This document shows positions 1-10,520 of a DNA stretch of 64,000 bases, one piece after another (positions within the stretch are counted from its first letter, which is position 1; the number at the start of each line of letters is the position of its first letter). The stretch covers positions 23,121 through 87,120 of the forward strand of contig CANCOC010000003.1 of assembly GCA_947379755.1 (NCBI GenBank). The letters run 5' to 3'. The notes below the pieces were generated by a model that did no database searches, was not told the origin of the DNA, and saw only the letters and a program-made list of their open reading frames with translations. This DNA is from Alcaligenaceae bacterium (GTDB lineage: Bacteria; Pseudomonadota; Gammaproteobacteria; Burkholderiales; Burkholderiaceae_B). The position numbers and the translations under genes were made by a program.

Positions 1-795
1 GAAGTCACGAACCCCGAGTTTGACGAGCGCTTTCATGACTACTGGACGCTTTATTGGGAAGAAATGTGTCGTAACGGTGTGACCAAGGAAATGGCTCGCG
101 TTGAAATGCGGCGTCGTCTGACCTTGATAGGTGCGACCATGGTCCGCATGGGTGATGCAGATGGCATGATCTGCGGCACGGTGAGCGGCTATGCCGATCA
201 TCTGCGCTATATCGACCAGATGATCGGTAAGCTTCCTGGCACCACCACCTACGCTGCAATGAGTATTTTGCTGTTGTCCGAGCAGACCATCGCATTGGTG
301 GATACGCATATCAATGATGACCCGACAGCCGAACAGATTGCCGAGTTCACAATTGCTGCGGCTCAGCAGATGAGAAGGCTGAATCTGATTCCAAAAGTTG
401 CCTTGTTGTCACGATCGAATTTTGGTTCCGGCAGCTCAGCCTCGGGTGCAAAGATGCGTGCTGCGCTTGATCTGATTCGCGTGCAGGCTCCAGACCTTGA
501 AGTCGACGGCGAGATGCATGGTGATTGTGCACTCGATGAGTCGTTGCGTATGCGAATCCTGCCGTCTTCTACGCTGAAGGGTTCTGCCAATTTGCTGGTA
601 TGCCCCAATGTGGATTCAGGCAACATTGCCTACAACTTGTTAAAGACGACTGCTGGCGGAAACGTGGCCGTCGGACCTTTCCTGTTGGGGGTGAACGCGC
701 CGATTCATATTCTGACTTCGAGCGCCACGGTGCGGCGTATCGTCAATATGACGGCACTTACAGTGGTAGAAGCCAACCATCCCCGACACGCCTGA
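1..795 (+). CDS. maeB: NADP-dependent malic enzyme, C-terminal phosphotransacetylase-like domain (partial)
   Basis: The reading frame is open from the first base, so the gene starts upstream of the window; the track's ATG at 64 is internal. The visible 264 residues match the phosphate acetyl/butyryl-transferase-like domain that forms the C-terminal half of MaeB-type malic enzymes, with GDADGMICGTVSGY near the beginning and the NVDSGNIAYNLLK and GPFLLG stretches near the end. In this family the N-terminal half decarboxylates malate to pyruvate using NADP, and the PTA-like half is regulatory rather than catalytic. A stand-alone Pta is the alternative, but the opening NPEFDERFHDYW segment is typical of MaeB. 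Stop at 793–795. Confidence 0.85.
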   Translation, partial: EVTNPEFDERFHDYWTLYWEEMCRNGVTKEMARVEMRRRLTLIGATMVRMGDADGMICGTVSGYADHLRYIDQMIGKLPGTTTYAAMSILLLSEQTIALVDTHINDDPTAEQIAEFTIAAAQQMRRLNLIPKVALLSRSNFGSGSSASGAKMRAALDLIRVQAPDLEVDGEMHGDCALDESLRMRILPSSTLKGSANLLVCPNVDSGNIAYNLLKTTAGGNVAVGPFLLGVNAPIHILTSSATVRRIVNMTALTVVEANHPRHA

Positions 796-880
796 AACAA
801 TTAACAGGTAATGTAAAAAATATTTTGTAGTGGGTGGTAGCTTCTCCATGTAGTAAGTGTTACAAGACAATAAATAGATC

Positions 881-905
881 TCCGCCTGTGTGGTCTGCAG
901 GCGGA
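881..905. repeat. Inverted repeat after maeB
   Basis: TCCGCCTG and CAGGCGGA form a perfect 8-bp stem around a 9-base loop. It lies between the maeB stop and the barstar-like gene. No T-run follows on the plus strand, so it may be a weak terminator, an mRNA-stabilising hairpin or an operator. Otherwise the 796–955 gap holds only an AT-rich patch just after the maeB stop. Confidence 0.4.
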
Positions 906-955
906 TCAGATACAACGTTTAAACGCAATGGGGCCTTGAATCAGGAGCCACCAGT

Positions 956-1420
956 ATGGGTAAAACAGTCGATCCGAAATTGCGACAATTGTTGCAAAAA
1001 GGCGGTGATATCGATCCGCAAAAGGATCTTGATGCGCTTGAGGCCGTGGCAAAAGAGCGTGGCCTGGCTTGGTGTGTGGCTGATTGTGAAAAAGCGCGCA
1101 GCTGGTCTGCCGTGTTCCGTGCTGTAGTCAAGGCCGTGGATTACCCCCAGTTTTTCGGTGGTGATTTTGATGCCTTGTATGACTGTCTGAGTGACACGTT
1201 GCTTGATCAGAAAGAAGGTGTGGTACTGGTGTTTGACAAGTTACATTCAGCTGACCCTGCGATCGTCAATGAGGGTAAGGAATTTCTTGAGATTCTGAAT
1301 AATGCAGTGCAGTTCGCTCAGGAAAATGGCCGTGTCTTTATCTTTGGTATTCACCATGCCGGCAAGCATCCCGAGGCGGTGCCCGGGGTGGTAAACAGCT
1401 GGAGCAATACGCCGGCTTGA
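956..1420 (+). CDS. Barstar-like protein (orphan)
   Basis: A 154-residue cytoplasmic protein. Its middle part (about residues 40–130) has the barstar family pattern: a short strand (LAWCVADCEKA), a helix, then the typical FFGGDFDALYDCLSD segment, where barstar contacts the active site of the RNase barnase with acidic residues, and a later strand (GVVLVFDKL). True barstar has about 90 residues, so this one has an N-terminal extension. No barnase-like RNase is visible nearby, so the partner is unknown and an immunity role is not shown. It stands alone between maeB and the convergent rsmE. The ATG is preceded by a purine-rich GGAGCC stretch that can serve as ribosome binding site. Confidence 0.75.
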   Translation: MGKTVDPKLRQLLQKGGDIDPQKDLDALEAVAKERGLAWCVADCEKARSWSAVFRAVVKAVDYPQFFGGDFDALYDCLSDTLLDQKEGVVLVFDKLHSADPAIVNEGKEFLEILNNAVQFAQENGRVFIFGIHHAGKHPEAVPGVVNSWSNTPA

Positions 1421-1448
1421 GCCCGTAGCTTGCGCGTCGTTTTGTTCG

Positions 1449-2189
1449 TTACCAGGCGAGCAGGGCCGTTGCCGCAGCTACCATGGCTAGTGCTGCGGTT
1501 TCTGTTCGCAGAACTCTTGTGCCAAATTTGACTGACTGCACGCCGAGCTTGTGTGCACAGTCAAATTCCTGATGACTCCATCCGCCTTCCGGTCCGATCA
1601 GCAGCGTCAGTGCAGGGTTGACATGCAGGTTGGCCGCGGGGCTTTGAAGCCAGGTGCTAAAGTCTTGTGCGCCCTCGGGTTCGCACAATAATCGAGTGTG
1701 GCTGGATGGCTCAGCGAGTGCTTTTTCGAGACTTTGAGGAGCCTGGATCTGCATCAGCCGATTGCGTCCACATTGCTCTGAGGCGGACTCGATGGTCCGC
1801 TGCCAGTGCGCCAGGCGCTTTTCCAGTCGTGGACCGGAAAGTTGCAGGACGCTTCTCTGTGCCGCGATCGGGACAATGCGATGCACGCCGAGTTCTACAG
1901 CTTTTTCTATGATCCAGTCCATTTTGTCGCCTGAAGGCAGGCCTTGCAGCAGGGTGATCTGTCCCGCGAGTTCAGCTTCGCGCGCTTGCCGTTCCCCAAG
2001 CACCACCACAGCAACTTTCCCATTGAAATCAACGGTCCCAGTGATTTCTCCTCCCTGCCCATCAAACAAAACGATATTGCTGCCCGCTTCGAGACGCAGC
2101 ACCCGGATGTGGTGGGCAACAGACTCGGGAACGGTGAAAGTCTGGTTCTCAGCAAGGGGTTCGGAACAGTAAAAACGGGGGCTTGGCAT
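1449..2189 (-). CDS. rsmE: 16S rRNA (uracil(1498)-N(3))-methyltransferase RsmE
   Basis: A SPOUT-class methyltransferase that methylates U1498 of 16S rRNA. The N-terminal PUA-like part ([12 protein letters not shown]) and the C-terminal knotted SAM-binding region ([14 protein letters not shown], then [17 protein letters not shown]) are clear. The ORF track begins 25 codons upstream, but [11 protein letters not shown] at 2189 matches the usual family start and gives 246 residues, the normal length. It is divergent from tkt, separated by 92 bases, and convergent with the barstar-like gene. Confidence 0.93.
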   Translation of the reverse strand: MPSPRFYCSEPLAENQTFTVPESVAHHIRVLRLEAGSNIVLFDGQGGEITGTVDFNGKVAVVVLGERQAREAELAGQITLLQGLPSGDKMDWIIEKAVELGVHRIVPIAAQRSVLQLSGPRLEKRLAHWQRTIESASEQCGRNRLMQIQAPQSLEKALAEPSSHTRLLCEPEGAQDFSTWLQSPAANLHVNPALTLLIGPEGGWSHQEFDCAHKLGVQSVKFGTRVLRTETAALAMVAAATALLAW

Positions 2190-2281
2190 GCGTCTGGCTC
2201 GTGAGGGAACTGGGTGGAAGTACGGGTGGTAAAATCTTTGGTCTTTTAACCTATTTAACAGCAATCAGCCAAACCCAAGTG

Positions 2282-4327
2282 ATGAGCCAAACTACAGCCA
2301 CCCCCGTCAAACTGGCCGATGCGATTCGTGCCCTCGCTATGGACGCCGTCCAGCAAGCTAACTCGGGACACCCCGGCGCGCCCATGGGCATGGCTGAAAT
2401 GGCACAAGCTTTGTTTACCCGTCACTTGCAGCACAACCCCGCTGATCCGGCCTGGGCCAATCGCGATCGTTTTGTGCTGTCCAATGGTCATGGCTCGATG
2501 TTGATTTATGCATTGTTGCATCTCACGGGCTACGATCTGCCGATGGACGAGCTGCGCAAGTTCCGCCAGCTCCACTCCAAAACACCTGGCCACCCCGAAG
2601 TTGGCGTGACACCAGGCATTGAGACCACCACGGGCCCCCTGGGCCAGGGGCTGGCCAATGCAGTCGGCATGGCTCTGACAGAATCCCTGCTGGCGGCTGA
2701 GTTCAACCGCCCCGGCCATGCGATTGTCGACCATCAGACCTATGCGTTTGTAGGTGATGGCTGCCTCATGGAAGGCATCTCGCACGAAGTCTGTTCACTG
2801 GCGGGTACTTTACGCCTGTCCAAATTAGTGGTGCTGTACGACGACAACGGTATTTCAATCGACGGTAAGGTTGAGAACTGGTTTGCCGATGATACGGCCA
2901 GGCGTTTTGAGGCCTACGGCTGGAATGTCATCAAAGTGGCCGATGGTCACAATGTGGATGCGGTAGACCAGGCGATTGCGCAGGCAACCCTGCTGGGTCA
3001 GCAACATAACCGTCCGACGCTGATCGTTTGCCGGACCGTGATTGGTCATGGTGCCCCAACGGTTGCAGGAACGGATAAGGTTCACGGCGCGCCGCTCGGT
3101 GCAGATGAAATCGCCGGTACGCGACTGGCAATTGGCTGGCCCTACGCACCATTCGAAATTCCTGAAGCTGTTTATCAGGGCTGGGACCAGCGCCCGGCGG
3201 GTGCAAAGACCCAGTCCGACTGGCAACAGGTTTTTGATGCCTATGCGGTGGAGTTTCCGGCCGAAGCGGCTGAGTTTATGCGCCGCATGCGTGGTCAGTT
3301 ACCGGCAAATTTTGCTGAGATCTCACAAAAATTGCTAGCTGAGACCAATGCCAAGGCTGAGACCATTGCGACCCGCAAAGCTTCACAGCTTGCAATTACC
3401 ACGCTCGTTCAAGCCTTGCCCGAGATGCTGGGTGGTTCGGCCGATTTGACAGGTTCAAACTTTACAGACTGGAAGGGTGCTGTCGCGGTGCGTGCAGGCG
3501 AGCATGGTGTCCAGTTTGGTCGCCACATCAATTACGGCGTGCGCGAGTTCGGTATGGCTGCCATGATGAATGGCATGGCTCTGCATGGCGGGTATCTTCC
3601 GTTTGGCGGGACCTTCCTGACCTTCTCCGACTATTCGCGCAACGCCCTGCGGATGGCTGCGTTGATGAAGCAACGCGTGGTGCATGTCTTTACCCACGAC
3701 TCGATCGGTCTGGGTGAAGACGGCCCAACCCATCAGTCCATCGAACATGCCAGCAGCCTGCGCCTGATTCCAAATCTTTCACTCTGGCGTCCTTGCGATA
3801 CGGTCGAAACCACGGCTGCCTGGCTGGCCGCCGTTGGGCGCCCCTCGAGCATCGGGATGGATACGCACGATGGTGGTCCGACTGCTTTGCTGCTGTCGCG
3901 CCAGAATTTACCGTTTGTGACACGTAGCGCTGAGACGCTTGCTGCGGTTGCACGTGGCGGATATGTACTGGTTGATGCCGCCCAAGCGCGTGCTGCCATT
4001 ATTGCGACAGGTTCTGAGGTCGGTATCGCGATCGAAGCCCAAAAGTTGCTAGCTGCAGAGGGGATCGCCGTCCGTGTGGTCTCCATGCCGAGCACCGATG
4101 TGTTTGACAAACAGGATGCCACCTGGCGCGCGCAGGTTCTACCCAAGGGCATGCCACGCGTAGCCGTTGAAGCGGGCGTGACCGCATTCTGGCACAAGTA
4201 TGTTGGTCTCGACGGTGCGGTAGTGGGAATCGACACTTATGGTGAATCTGCACCGGCCGGCACATTATTCAAGCATTTTGGCCTGACGGCTGAAAAAGTA
4301 GCCCAGGCAGTCAAACAGGTTTTATAA
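2282..4327 (+). CDS. tkt: Transketolase
   Basis: TPP-dependent enzyme that moves two-carbon ketol units between sugar phosphates in the pentose phosphate and Calvin pathways. It has 681 residues. Visible landmarks are the N-terminal [15 protein letters not shown] segment, the TPP/Mg motif GDGCLMEG with DDNGISIDG, the central [10 protein letters not shown] and [16 protein letters not shown] segments of the pyrimidine-binding domain, and a C-terminal domain with ATGSEVGIA. The track starts at 2183 inside the divergent rsmE; the ATG at 2282 gives the family start ([16 protein letters not shown]). It lies 25 bases upstream of gap in the tkt–gap–pgk order common in Burkholderiales, so cotranscription is likely. 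Confidence 0.96.
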   Translation: MSQTTATPVKLADAIRALAMDAVQQANSGHPGAPMGMAEMAQALFTRHLQHNPADPAWANRDRFVLSNGHGSMLIYALLHLTGYDLPMDELRKFRQLHSKTPGHPEVGVTPGIETTTGPLGQGLANAVGMALTESLLAAEFNRPGHAIVDHQTYAFVGDGCLMEGISHEVCSLAGTLRLSKLVVLYDDNGISIDGKVENWFADDTARRFEAYGWNVIKVADGHNVDAVDQAIAQATLLGQQHNRPTLIVCRTVIGHGAPTVAGTDKVHGAPLGADEIAGTRLAIGWPYAPFEIPEAVYQGWDQRPAGAKTQSDWQQVFDAYAVEFPAEAAEFMRRMRGQLPANFAEISQKLLAETNAKAETIATRKASQLAITTLVQALPEMLGGSADLTGSNFTDWKGAVAVRAGEHGVQFGRHINYGVREFGMAAMMNGMALHGGYLPFGGTFLTFSDYSRNALRMAALMKQRVVHVFTHDSIGLGEDGPTHQSIEHASSLRLIPNLSLWRPCDTVETTAAWLAAVGRPSSIGMDTHDGGPTALLLSRQNLPFVTRSAETLAAVARGGYVLVDAAQARAAIIATGSEVGIAIEAQKLLAAEGIAVRVVSMPSTDVFDKQDATWRAQVLPKGMPRVAVEAGVTAFWHKYVGLDGAVVGIDTYGESAPAGTLFKHFGLTAEKVAQAVKQVL

Positions 4328-4340
4328 AATTTCAAACTAG

Positions 4341-5363
<1,023 letters not shown>

Positions 5364-5376
5364 TTGCTGCACATGA

Positions 5377-5400
5377 AAAGGGGCCCTTCGGGGCCTCTTT
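5377..5400 (+). terminator. Rho-independent terminator after gap
   Basis: AAAGGGGCCC and GGGCCTCTTT form a 10-bp stem with one G·T pair around a TTCG tetraloop, 14 bases past the gap stop. It should end or attenuate tkt–gap transcription before pgk, whose ATG lies 44 bases further on. Confidence 0.88.
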
Positions 5401-5443
5401 GCTGTGCACGCCTCCATCCTTTAGTCTTTTCGGTTCTTCAATC

Positions 5444-6643
5444 ATGACGACTGTTCTTACGCTTTCTGCTCTTGCTCAGTCTGGCAAGCTCGCTGGCAAA
5501 CGGGTTTTTATCCGTGCCGATCTGAATGTGCCTTTTGATGGTGCAGGCAATATCACTGAAGACACACGTATCCGCGCATCCGTTCCGGGTATCAAGCTGG
5601 CGCTAGACGCTGGTGCTGCCGTCATGGTGACCTCTCACCTTGGACGCCCGACCGAGGGCACGCTTGCGCCCGCTGATTCGCTGGCTCCAATTGCCAAACG
5701 TCTGTCTGAATTGCTGGGTATGCCTGTGCCCCTTTTGCAAAATTGGGTAGAGGGAGTGAGCGTCGCGCCCGGTCAAGTGGTCCTGCTTGAAAATTGCCGT
5801 GTCAATCCCGGCGAAAAAAAGAATGATCCAGTGCTGTCAAAGAAAATGGCTGCCTTGTGTGACGTCTACGCAAACGATGCCTTTGGTACCTCGCACCGCG
5901 CCGAAGCCACTACCTACGGGATTGCAGAGTTTGCGCCCATTGCGTGCGCTGGCCCACTGTTGCAGGCTGAGCTGGAGGCCCTGGGACGTGCGTTGCATGC
6001 TCCTAAGCGTCCTCTCGTGGCGATTGTTGGTGGTTCAAAAGTTTCAACCAAACTTTCAATTCTCCAGTCACTGGCGGATAAAGTTGATCAGTTGATTGTG
6101 GGTGGCGGTATCGCCAACACCTTCATGCTGGCAGCTGGTCTACCCATCGGCAAGTCGCTGGCCGAACCTGAACAGCTCGAGCAAGCCCGTGCCGTGATGG
6201 AAAAAATGCAGGCACGCGGTGCTGCGGTACCCATCCCCACTGACGTCGTGTGTGCCACAGAATTTTCTGCCACAGCAAAAGCAACAGTCAAAGCGTCAAA
6301 GGATGTTGGCCCCGATGATTTGATTCTGGATATTGGTCCTGATACCGCTAATCAGCTTGCAGCCATTCTCAAACAGGCCGGTACGATCGTCTGGAACGGC
6401 CCGCTTGGTGTGTTTGAGTTTGCCTCGTTTGCCAACGGTACTGAAGTGGTCTCGCATGCCATTGCTGACTCCGAGGGCTTTTCGATTGCTGGCGGTGGCG
6501 ATACGCTTGCTGCGATTGCAAAGTTCGGGATTACCGAGCAGGTCGGCTACATCTCTACCGGTGGTGGTGCCTTTCTTGAGTTTCTGGAAGGCAGAACGCT
6601 ACCCGCCGTGGACATTCTGCAAAAGCGCGCTGCGCAGCTTTAG
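5444..6643 (+). CDS. pgk: Phosphoglycerate kinase
   Basis: Transfers phosphate between 1,3-bisphosphoglycerate and ADP in glycolysis, or the reverse in gluconeogenesis and the Calvin cycle. It has 399 residues. The substrate-binding [19 protein letters not shown] and the HRAEATTYG region are in the N-terminal domain. [12 protein letters not shown] and the nucleotide-binding segments [10 protein letters not shown] and SIAGGGDT follow. The track begins at 5399 inside the terminator; the ATG at 5444 fits the family start. The 3' end overlaps the convergent cupin gene by 4 bases. In many relatives a pyruvate kinase gene follows; none is present here. Confidence 0.96.
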   Translation: MTTVLTLSALAQSGKLAGKRVFIRADLNVPFDGAGNITEDTRIRASVPGIKLALDAGAAVMVTSHLGRPTEGTLAPADSLAPIAKRLSELLGMPVPLLQNWVEGVSVAPGQVVLLENCRVNPGEKKNDPVLSKKMAALCDVYANDAFGTSHRAEATTYGIAEFAPIACAGPLLQAELEALGRALHAPKRPLVAIVGGSKVSTKLSILQSLADKVDQLIVGGGIANTFMLAAGLPIGKSLAEPEQLEQARAVMEKMQARGAAVPIPTDVVCATEFSATAKATVKASKDVGPDDLILDIGPDTANQLAAILKQAGTIVWNGPLGVFEFASFANGTEVVSHAIADSEGFSIAGGGDTLAAIAKFGITEQVGYISTGGGAFLEFLEGRTLPAVDILQKRAAQL

Positions 6644-6969
6644 TCCACAATGAAGAGAGTCGCACCTGTCAGCGTTGAAGACTGGTGCGGCTCAGCGTGA
6701 TCTGCAACCTGATAACTCATGCCAGGCGCCAGATCAAAGCTGCGACCGTCTTTGAGTAAAGTGTGCAGGGAACCTGTCAGGCACAGCAGGATGTGGCCTT
6801 TTTCGCACCAGTGGTCGGCCAGATAACCAGGCGTATATTCGACCATTCTGACTCTGATCGTCCCGAACTGGCATGTCCGCCAGAAGGCTTTGCCCGTTGT
6901 GCCCGGATGCTCGGTGATGGGGATGGTGGACCAGTCGGTCGTGCCAAACGGAATCTCTTGAATATTCAT
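6640..6969 (-). CDS. Small cupin of the DHCW-motif family
   Basis: A 109-residue single-domain cupin. The first cupin motif appears as [20 protein letters not shown] and the second as [11 protein letters not shown]. Database families with this arrangement are called DHCW-motif cupin fold proteins; their reaction is not established. The histidines and the acidic residue of the motif could bind a metal. It is convergent with pgk (4-base overlap) and divergent from cbpA, with a 89-base shared upstream region. Confidence 0.75.
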   Translation of the reverse strand: MNIQEIPFGTTDWSTIPITEHPGTTGKAFWRTCQFGTIRVRMVEYTPGYLADHWCEKGHILLCLTGSLHTLLKDGRSFDLAPGMSYQVADHAEPHQSSTLTGATLFIVD

Positions 6970-7058
6970 AGTTGTGCGGATTCACTTGAAATTTATTGAA
7001 TTTGCCCCCATTGTTAGGGTTATTCAATCTTTTGGGTGCGCTTCGAGCCACCTTGCTC

Positions 7059-8054
7059 ATGGAATTCAAAGACTACTACAAGATTCTTGAAGTGCCACGC
7101 GATGCCTCTCAGGATGATATCCGCAAGGCATACCGTAAGCTCGCCCGCAAATATCATCCGGATGTGAGTAAAGAAGCCAATGCTGAGTCTCGCATGCGCG
7201 ACGTCAACGAAGCCAATGATGTGCTGCGCGATGCTGAAAAGCGCGCCGAGTACGATGCGCTCGCTGCAGGTGTCTCTGGTGGCAACGGTGCGGCACCTCC
7301 ACCAGGGTGGGATCGCGGCTTTGAGTTCTCGGGCGCCGGTGGTGCGGGTGATGCAGATTTTCAGGACTTCCTCAATGGCATGTTCAAACAGGCAGCGCGC
7401 AAGCGGCAGGGTTTTGCCGCTGGGCGGGGCGCTGGTCCTGGCGGTGGCTTCGACGGGCACGCTGGCGGACAGGCTTTCAAGGTGCGTGGCGAAGATCATC
7501 ATGCTGATATTGAAATCTCGCTCGAAGACAGTTTTGCCGGGGTGACCCGTGAGCTGAGTTTGCGTTCAGTTCAGCTAGACGATCAGGGAAGGCCTTACAT
7601 GGGTACGCGCACGCTGAGCGTGCGTATTCCGACGGGTGTGCGTGAAGGGCAGATGATTCGCCTGTCTGGTCAGGGTATGCCAGGTGAAGGTGGTGGAGAG
7701 TCAGGCGACCTGTTCCTGACAGTCCGGTTCGCGCCGCACCCCGTGTATCAGGCGGATGGGCGTGATTTGAAAATGCATTTGCCCATTACACCCTGGGAAG
7801 CCGCGCTGGGGGGACAAGTCCATGCCCCAACCATGCAGGGTGAAGTCGAAGTCAATATTCCTGCAGGAAGCAAGCAAGGTGGCAAGTTGCGCTTGCGTGG
7901 CAAGGGGCTGCCAGGTGATCCTGCGGGTGACCTGTACTTGACGCTTGATATCGTTTGGCCACCGGCAGATAACGATGCCACGCGTGCTGCCTATCAGCAG
8001 CTTGCAAAGGCTGCCGCATTCAATCCCCGTCGTCATCTGGGAGTTCAGTCATGA
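7059..8054 (+). CDS. cbpA: Curved-DNA-binding DnaJ-class co-chaperone CbpA
   Basis: A 331-residue type II J-protein that stimulates DnaK and, in E. coli, also binds curved DNA in stationary phase. The J domain covers about residues 1–70 with the obligatory HPD tripeptide (YHPDVSKE). A Gly/Ala-rich linker spans about 75–140, and the DnaJ C-terminal peptide-binding domains follow ([19 protein letters not shown], then [15 protein letters not shown]). There is no CxxCxGxG zinc domain, which separates it from DnaJ itself. The track start at 6996 lies upstream; MEFKDYYK at 7059 matches the family start. It overlaps cbpM by 4 bases, so the pair is translationally coupled. Confidence 0.93.
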   Translation: MEFKDYYKILEVPRDASQDDIRKAYRKLARKYHPDVSKEANAESRMRDVNEANDVLRDAEKRAEYDALAAGVSGGNGAAPPPGWDRGFEFSGAGGAGDADFQDFLNGMFKQAARKRQGFAAGRGAGPGGGFDGHAGGQAFKVRGEDHHADIEISLEDSFAGVTRELSLRSVQLDDQGRPYMGTRTLSVRIPTGVREGQMIRLSGQGMPGEGGGESGDLFLTVRFAPHPVYQADGRDLKMHLPITPWEAALGGQVHAPTMQGEVEVNIPAGSKQGGKLRLRGKGLPGDPAGDLYLTLDIVWPPADNDATRAAYQQLAKAAAFNPRRHLGVQS

Positions 8055-8359
8055 ACACAGTCACCGTTTGTACCGCCCTGATGGTGGACCAGGATGCCCC
8101 CGTTACCATTGATGAACTTGCACGTTTTTGTGAGCAACAGACGCAATGGGTGGTTACACTGGTCGACCAGGGCATACTGCCTCCTGCACAAGGGCAATAT
8201 CCGGAGCAATGGGTTTTTACCAGCGTCTCAGTGACGCGTGCGCGCCATGTAGCTCGCCTGCAACGGGATTTTGAAGTGAATCTCGACGCGGCTGCCCTCA
8301 TGTTGGATCTGATGGAAGAAGTGCGTCATTTACGGGGCCGTCTTGCAACGTTCAAGTAA
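8051..8359 (+). CDS. cbpM: Chaperone modulator CbpM
   Basis: A 102-residue MerR-like helix-turn-helix protein. CbpM binds the J domain of CbpA and blocks its co-chaperone and DNA-binding activity. The sequence has the expected N-terminal segment ([20 protein letters not shown]), a central part with [16 protein letters not shown], and a C-terminal helical stretch ([15 protein letters not shown]). The ATGA overlap with cbpA and the conserved pairing of these two genes support the call more than the divergent sequence does. Confidence 0.85.
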   Translation: MNTVTVCTALMVDQDAPVTIDELARFCEQQTQWVVTLVDQGILPPAQGQYPEQWVFTSVSVTRARHVARLQRDFEVNLDAAALMLDLMEEVRHLRGRLATFK

Positions 8360-8375
8360 TGCATATTTATTCTTT

Positions 8376-8397
8376 TAAGTAATAAGCAAATTACTTA
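8376..8397. repeat. AT-rich inverted repeat after cbpM
   Basis: TAAGTAAT and ATTACTTA are perfect 8-base arms around a 6-base spacer (AAGCAA), 16 bases past the cbpM stop. The stem is weak and no T-run follows, so it could be an operator for the downstream ABC operon rather than a terminator. Confidence 0.4.
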
Positions 8398-8417
8398 TCG
8401 GTCATTTCGGATATATA

Positions 8418-8442
8418 GGGATTGGCCTAAACTGCCAATCCC
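8418..8442 (+). promoter_or_regulatory. Hairpin in the leader of the ABC importer operon
   Basis: GGGATTGGC and GCCAATCCC are perfect 9-base arms around a 7-base loop, about 70 bases upstream of the ABC ATPase ATG. It is too long and exact to be chance in such a short gap. There is no downstream T-run, so a regulatory hairpin or a protein-binding dyad is as likely as a cbpM terminator. I saw no thiamine-riboswitch (THI box) core here. Confidence 0.5.
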
Positions 8443-8512
8443 GGTTCGTAGCTCGGACCTTTACATCCCAATGACTGCAGGCACTGCTTAACGCTGTGCT
8501 GACTGGATCTTT

Positions 8513-9337
8513 ATGAATGCCCGGCCGCCAGGTTCCCCTCCCTACGTATTGCAGGCTCAAGGCTTGCGACTTCAGTATGGCGATGCGGCTCCGCTGATCT
8601 CTGGTCTGGACCTCGCCGTCGCCGCGGGTGAAATCGTAGCGATTCTTGGTCCGAGCGGTGTGGGCAAATCCAGTCTGCTCCGTATTCTTGCAGGTTTGCA
8701 ACAGGCCTCTGCCGGAGCGGTGATGGTCGATGGCGAGCCCATTGATGGCACGCACCCACGTGTCGCGATGGCGTTTCAGGATCCAAGCCTGCTGCCCTGG
8801 CTGACGCTGGAAAAAAACGTGGCCTTTGGTCTGGATTTTCGTCATCAGCCACGCTTGACGGCGGCTGAAAAAAATCAACGCGTTACAGCTGCCATTCGCG
8901 AAGTGGGTCTCGAACATGCCCGGCTGCGCATGCCGGCTGAGTTGTCTGGTGGGATGGCACAGCGTACCGCTCTTGCGCGCTGTGTGGCGAGGCAACCAGA
9001 AGTGATTCTGCTGGACGAACCCTTTGGTGCCCTGGATGAAGTGACTCGCGCGGCGATGCAGCGACTCTTGCTCACACTGCGCGAAGACCTGGGCACTGCA
9101 GCCGTACTGATCACGCATGATATCGATGAGGCCCTGCAAGTGGCCGATCGCATCGTCTTGCTGGGGGGCGCGCCCGCCCACGTGATTGGTGAATGGAATA
9201 TTACCTATACTCAGCCCCGCGATGACCTGGTCGAAGAACTGGGCCAGCTCCGGATTGAAATTTTGCGCACGCTGCATCGCGCGCTCCACCCTCAGGCTGC
9301 CAAGCCTAAAACAAAGGAATTCGCTGATGTGTCTTGA
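8513..9337 (+). CDS. ABC transporter ATP-binding protein, SsuB/TauB/NrtD-like
   Basis: A 274-residue nucleotide-binding subunit of a type I importer. Walker A is GPSGVGKSS (about residue 45), the Q-loop is AFQDPSLLPWLT, the signature is LSGGMAQRTALAR, Walker B is VILLDEPFGALDE, and the H-loop is LITHDIDEAL. This combination is typical of the nitrate/sulfonate/taurine/aromatic family. It opens a tightly coupled three-gene operon: its last 11 bases overlap the substrate-binding protein gene. The large antisense ORF on the other strand is a shadow. Confidence 0.92.
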   Translation: MNARPPGSPPYVLQAQGLRLQYGDAAPLISGLDLAVAAGEIVAILGPSGVGKSSLLRILAGLQQASAGAVMVDGEPIDGTHPRVAMAFQDPSLLPWLTLEKNVAFGLDFRHQPRLTAAEKNQRVTAAIREVGLEHARLRMPAELSGGMAQRTALARCVARQPEVILLDEPFGALDEVTRAAMQRLLLTLREDLGTAAVLITHDIDEALQVADRIVLLGGAPAHVIGEWNITYTQPRDDLVEELGQLRIEILRTLHRALHPQAAKPKTKEFADVS

Positions 9338-10520
9338 ACATATTTCGCGTCGTGAGATGCTCAAGCTGGCTAGTCTGCTGACTGTCGCAGGCGCTGCTCC
9401 ACTCTTGTCCACCTTCAATGCACAGGCGCAAGAAAAAGCAAATGGCCCGGTTCGTATCGGTTATTTGCCCATTACGGATGCCGCTCCATTATTGGTGGCG
9501 CATAACAACGGCTATTTCAAAGACGCAGGCCTGGATGTTGAAAAGCCAACCATGCTGCGTAGCTGGGCGCAGTTGATTGAGGCGTTTATTTCTGGCCAGG
9601 TCAATGTGGTGCATCTGTTGTCACCCATGACGGTCTGGGCGCGCTTTGGCAGCAATGTTCCGGCCAAAGTGGTGGCCTGGAATCATGTGGATGGATCGGC
9701 TGTGACGGTCGCGCCCGATATCAACGATCTAAAAGATCTGGGTGGCAAGACTGTTGCGATTCCATTCTGGTATTCGATTCATAACGTTGTGCTGCAAGCC
9801 ATGTTGCGCGATGCAGGACTCAAACCTGTTTCGAGCAAGCAGGGCAAGCCTGCTGCAAATGAGGTCAACCTGGTGGTCATGGCGCCTGCTGATATGCCAC
9901 CCGCTCTGGCTGCACGCAATATCGCTGGCTATATCGTCGCAGAGCCATTTAATGCCGTGGCTGAAACCATGGGCATTGGTAAAGTGCTGCGCTTTACTGG
10001 TGATGTATGGAAGAATCACGCTTGCTGCACGGTGTTCATGCATGAGCGTGATCTTGAGCAACGTCCTGAGTGGTCACAAAAAGTCGTCGATGCGATCGTA
10101 CGTGCACAGCTCTGGACGCGTGAACACCGGGCCGAAACAGCTCAGTTGCTGTCCAAGGAAGGTGCCAATCACTACACTCCACACGGACTGCCCGCACTGA
10201 CAAAGGTCCTGGCTCCACCAGCGTCCGATACCGAAACCTACCTGGCCTCACGCGCGATCCGTCATCCGCAGTGGCAGGAAAAACGTATTGATTTTCAGCC
10301 TTATCCTTATCCAAGTTACACCGAAGAGCTCGTTGCGCGCCTCAAGGACACCCTGATCGAAGCTGATCGTGGATTCCTTGCAAATCTTGATGGCAAGACT
10401 GCTGCCTCGCAGCTGGTTGATGATCGGTTTGTCAAACGTGCAATCGAAGCTGCAGGTGGCATGACAAAGTTTGGTCAGCCGGCCGGATACGTCCGCAAGG
10501 AAGTCATCGAGTTGACATGA
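9327..10520 (+). CDS. ABC transporter substrate-binding protein, NMT1/THI5/SsuA-like
   Basis: A 397-residue periplasmic binding protein. The ATG at 9327 puts an N-terminal SRREMLKLASLLTVAGAA segment near the start, which looks like a twin-arginine signal peptide, followed by a likely cleavage after NAQAQ. The mature part begins with VRIGYLPITDAAPLLVAHNNGYF, the hallmark of the NMT1/NrtA/SsuA fold, and contains DLGGKTVAIPFW. The ligand cannot be read from sequence; nitrate-like anions, sulfonates, pyrimidine precursors and aromatic acids are all known for this family. The upstream track start at 9186 lies inside the ATPase gene and is not used. The gene overlaps the permease gene by 4 bases. 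Confidence 0.88.
   Translation: MCLEHISRREMLKLASLLTVAGAAPLLSTFNAQAQEKANGPVRIGYLPITDAAPLLVAHNNGYFKDAGLDVEKPTMLRSWAQLIEAFISGQVNVVHLLSPMTVWARFGSNVPAKVVAWNHVDGSAVTVAPDINDLKDLGGKTVAIPFWYSIHNVVLQAMLRDAGLKPVSSKQGKPAANEVNLVVMAPADMPPALAARNIAGYIVAEPFNAVAETMGIGKVLRFTGDVWKNHACCTVFMHERDLEQRPEWSQKVVDAIVRAQLWTREHRAETAQLLSKEGANHYTPHGLPALTKVLAPPASDTETYLASRAIRHPQWQEKRIDFQPYPYPSYTEELVARLKDTLIEADRGFLANLDGKTAASQLVDDRFVKRAIEAAGGMTKFGQPAGYVRKEVIELT

Noticed and set aside
2183-2281. Upstream extension of tkt from the track start
   Set aside because: It overlaps the start of divergent rsmE and has no transketolase similarity; family start is at 2282.
8360-8512. Possible thiamine (TPP) riboswitch before the NMT1/THI5-like importer
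   Set aside because: The conserved THI-box core was not found; only two simple dyads are present.
8402-9418. 338-codon minus-strand ORF over the ABC ATPase gene
   Set aside because: Its translation has no family motifs and it is antisense to a gene with all ABC ATPase motifs; a shadow ORF.
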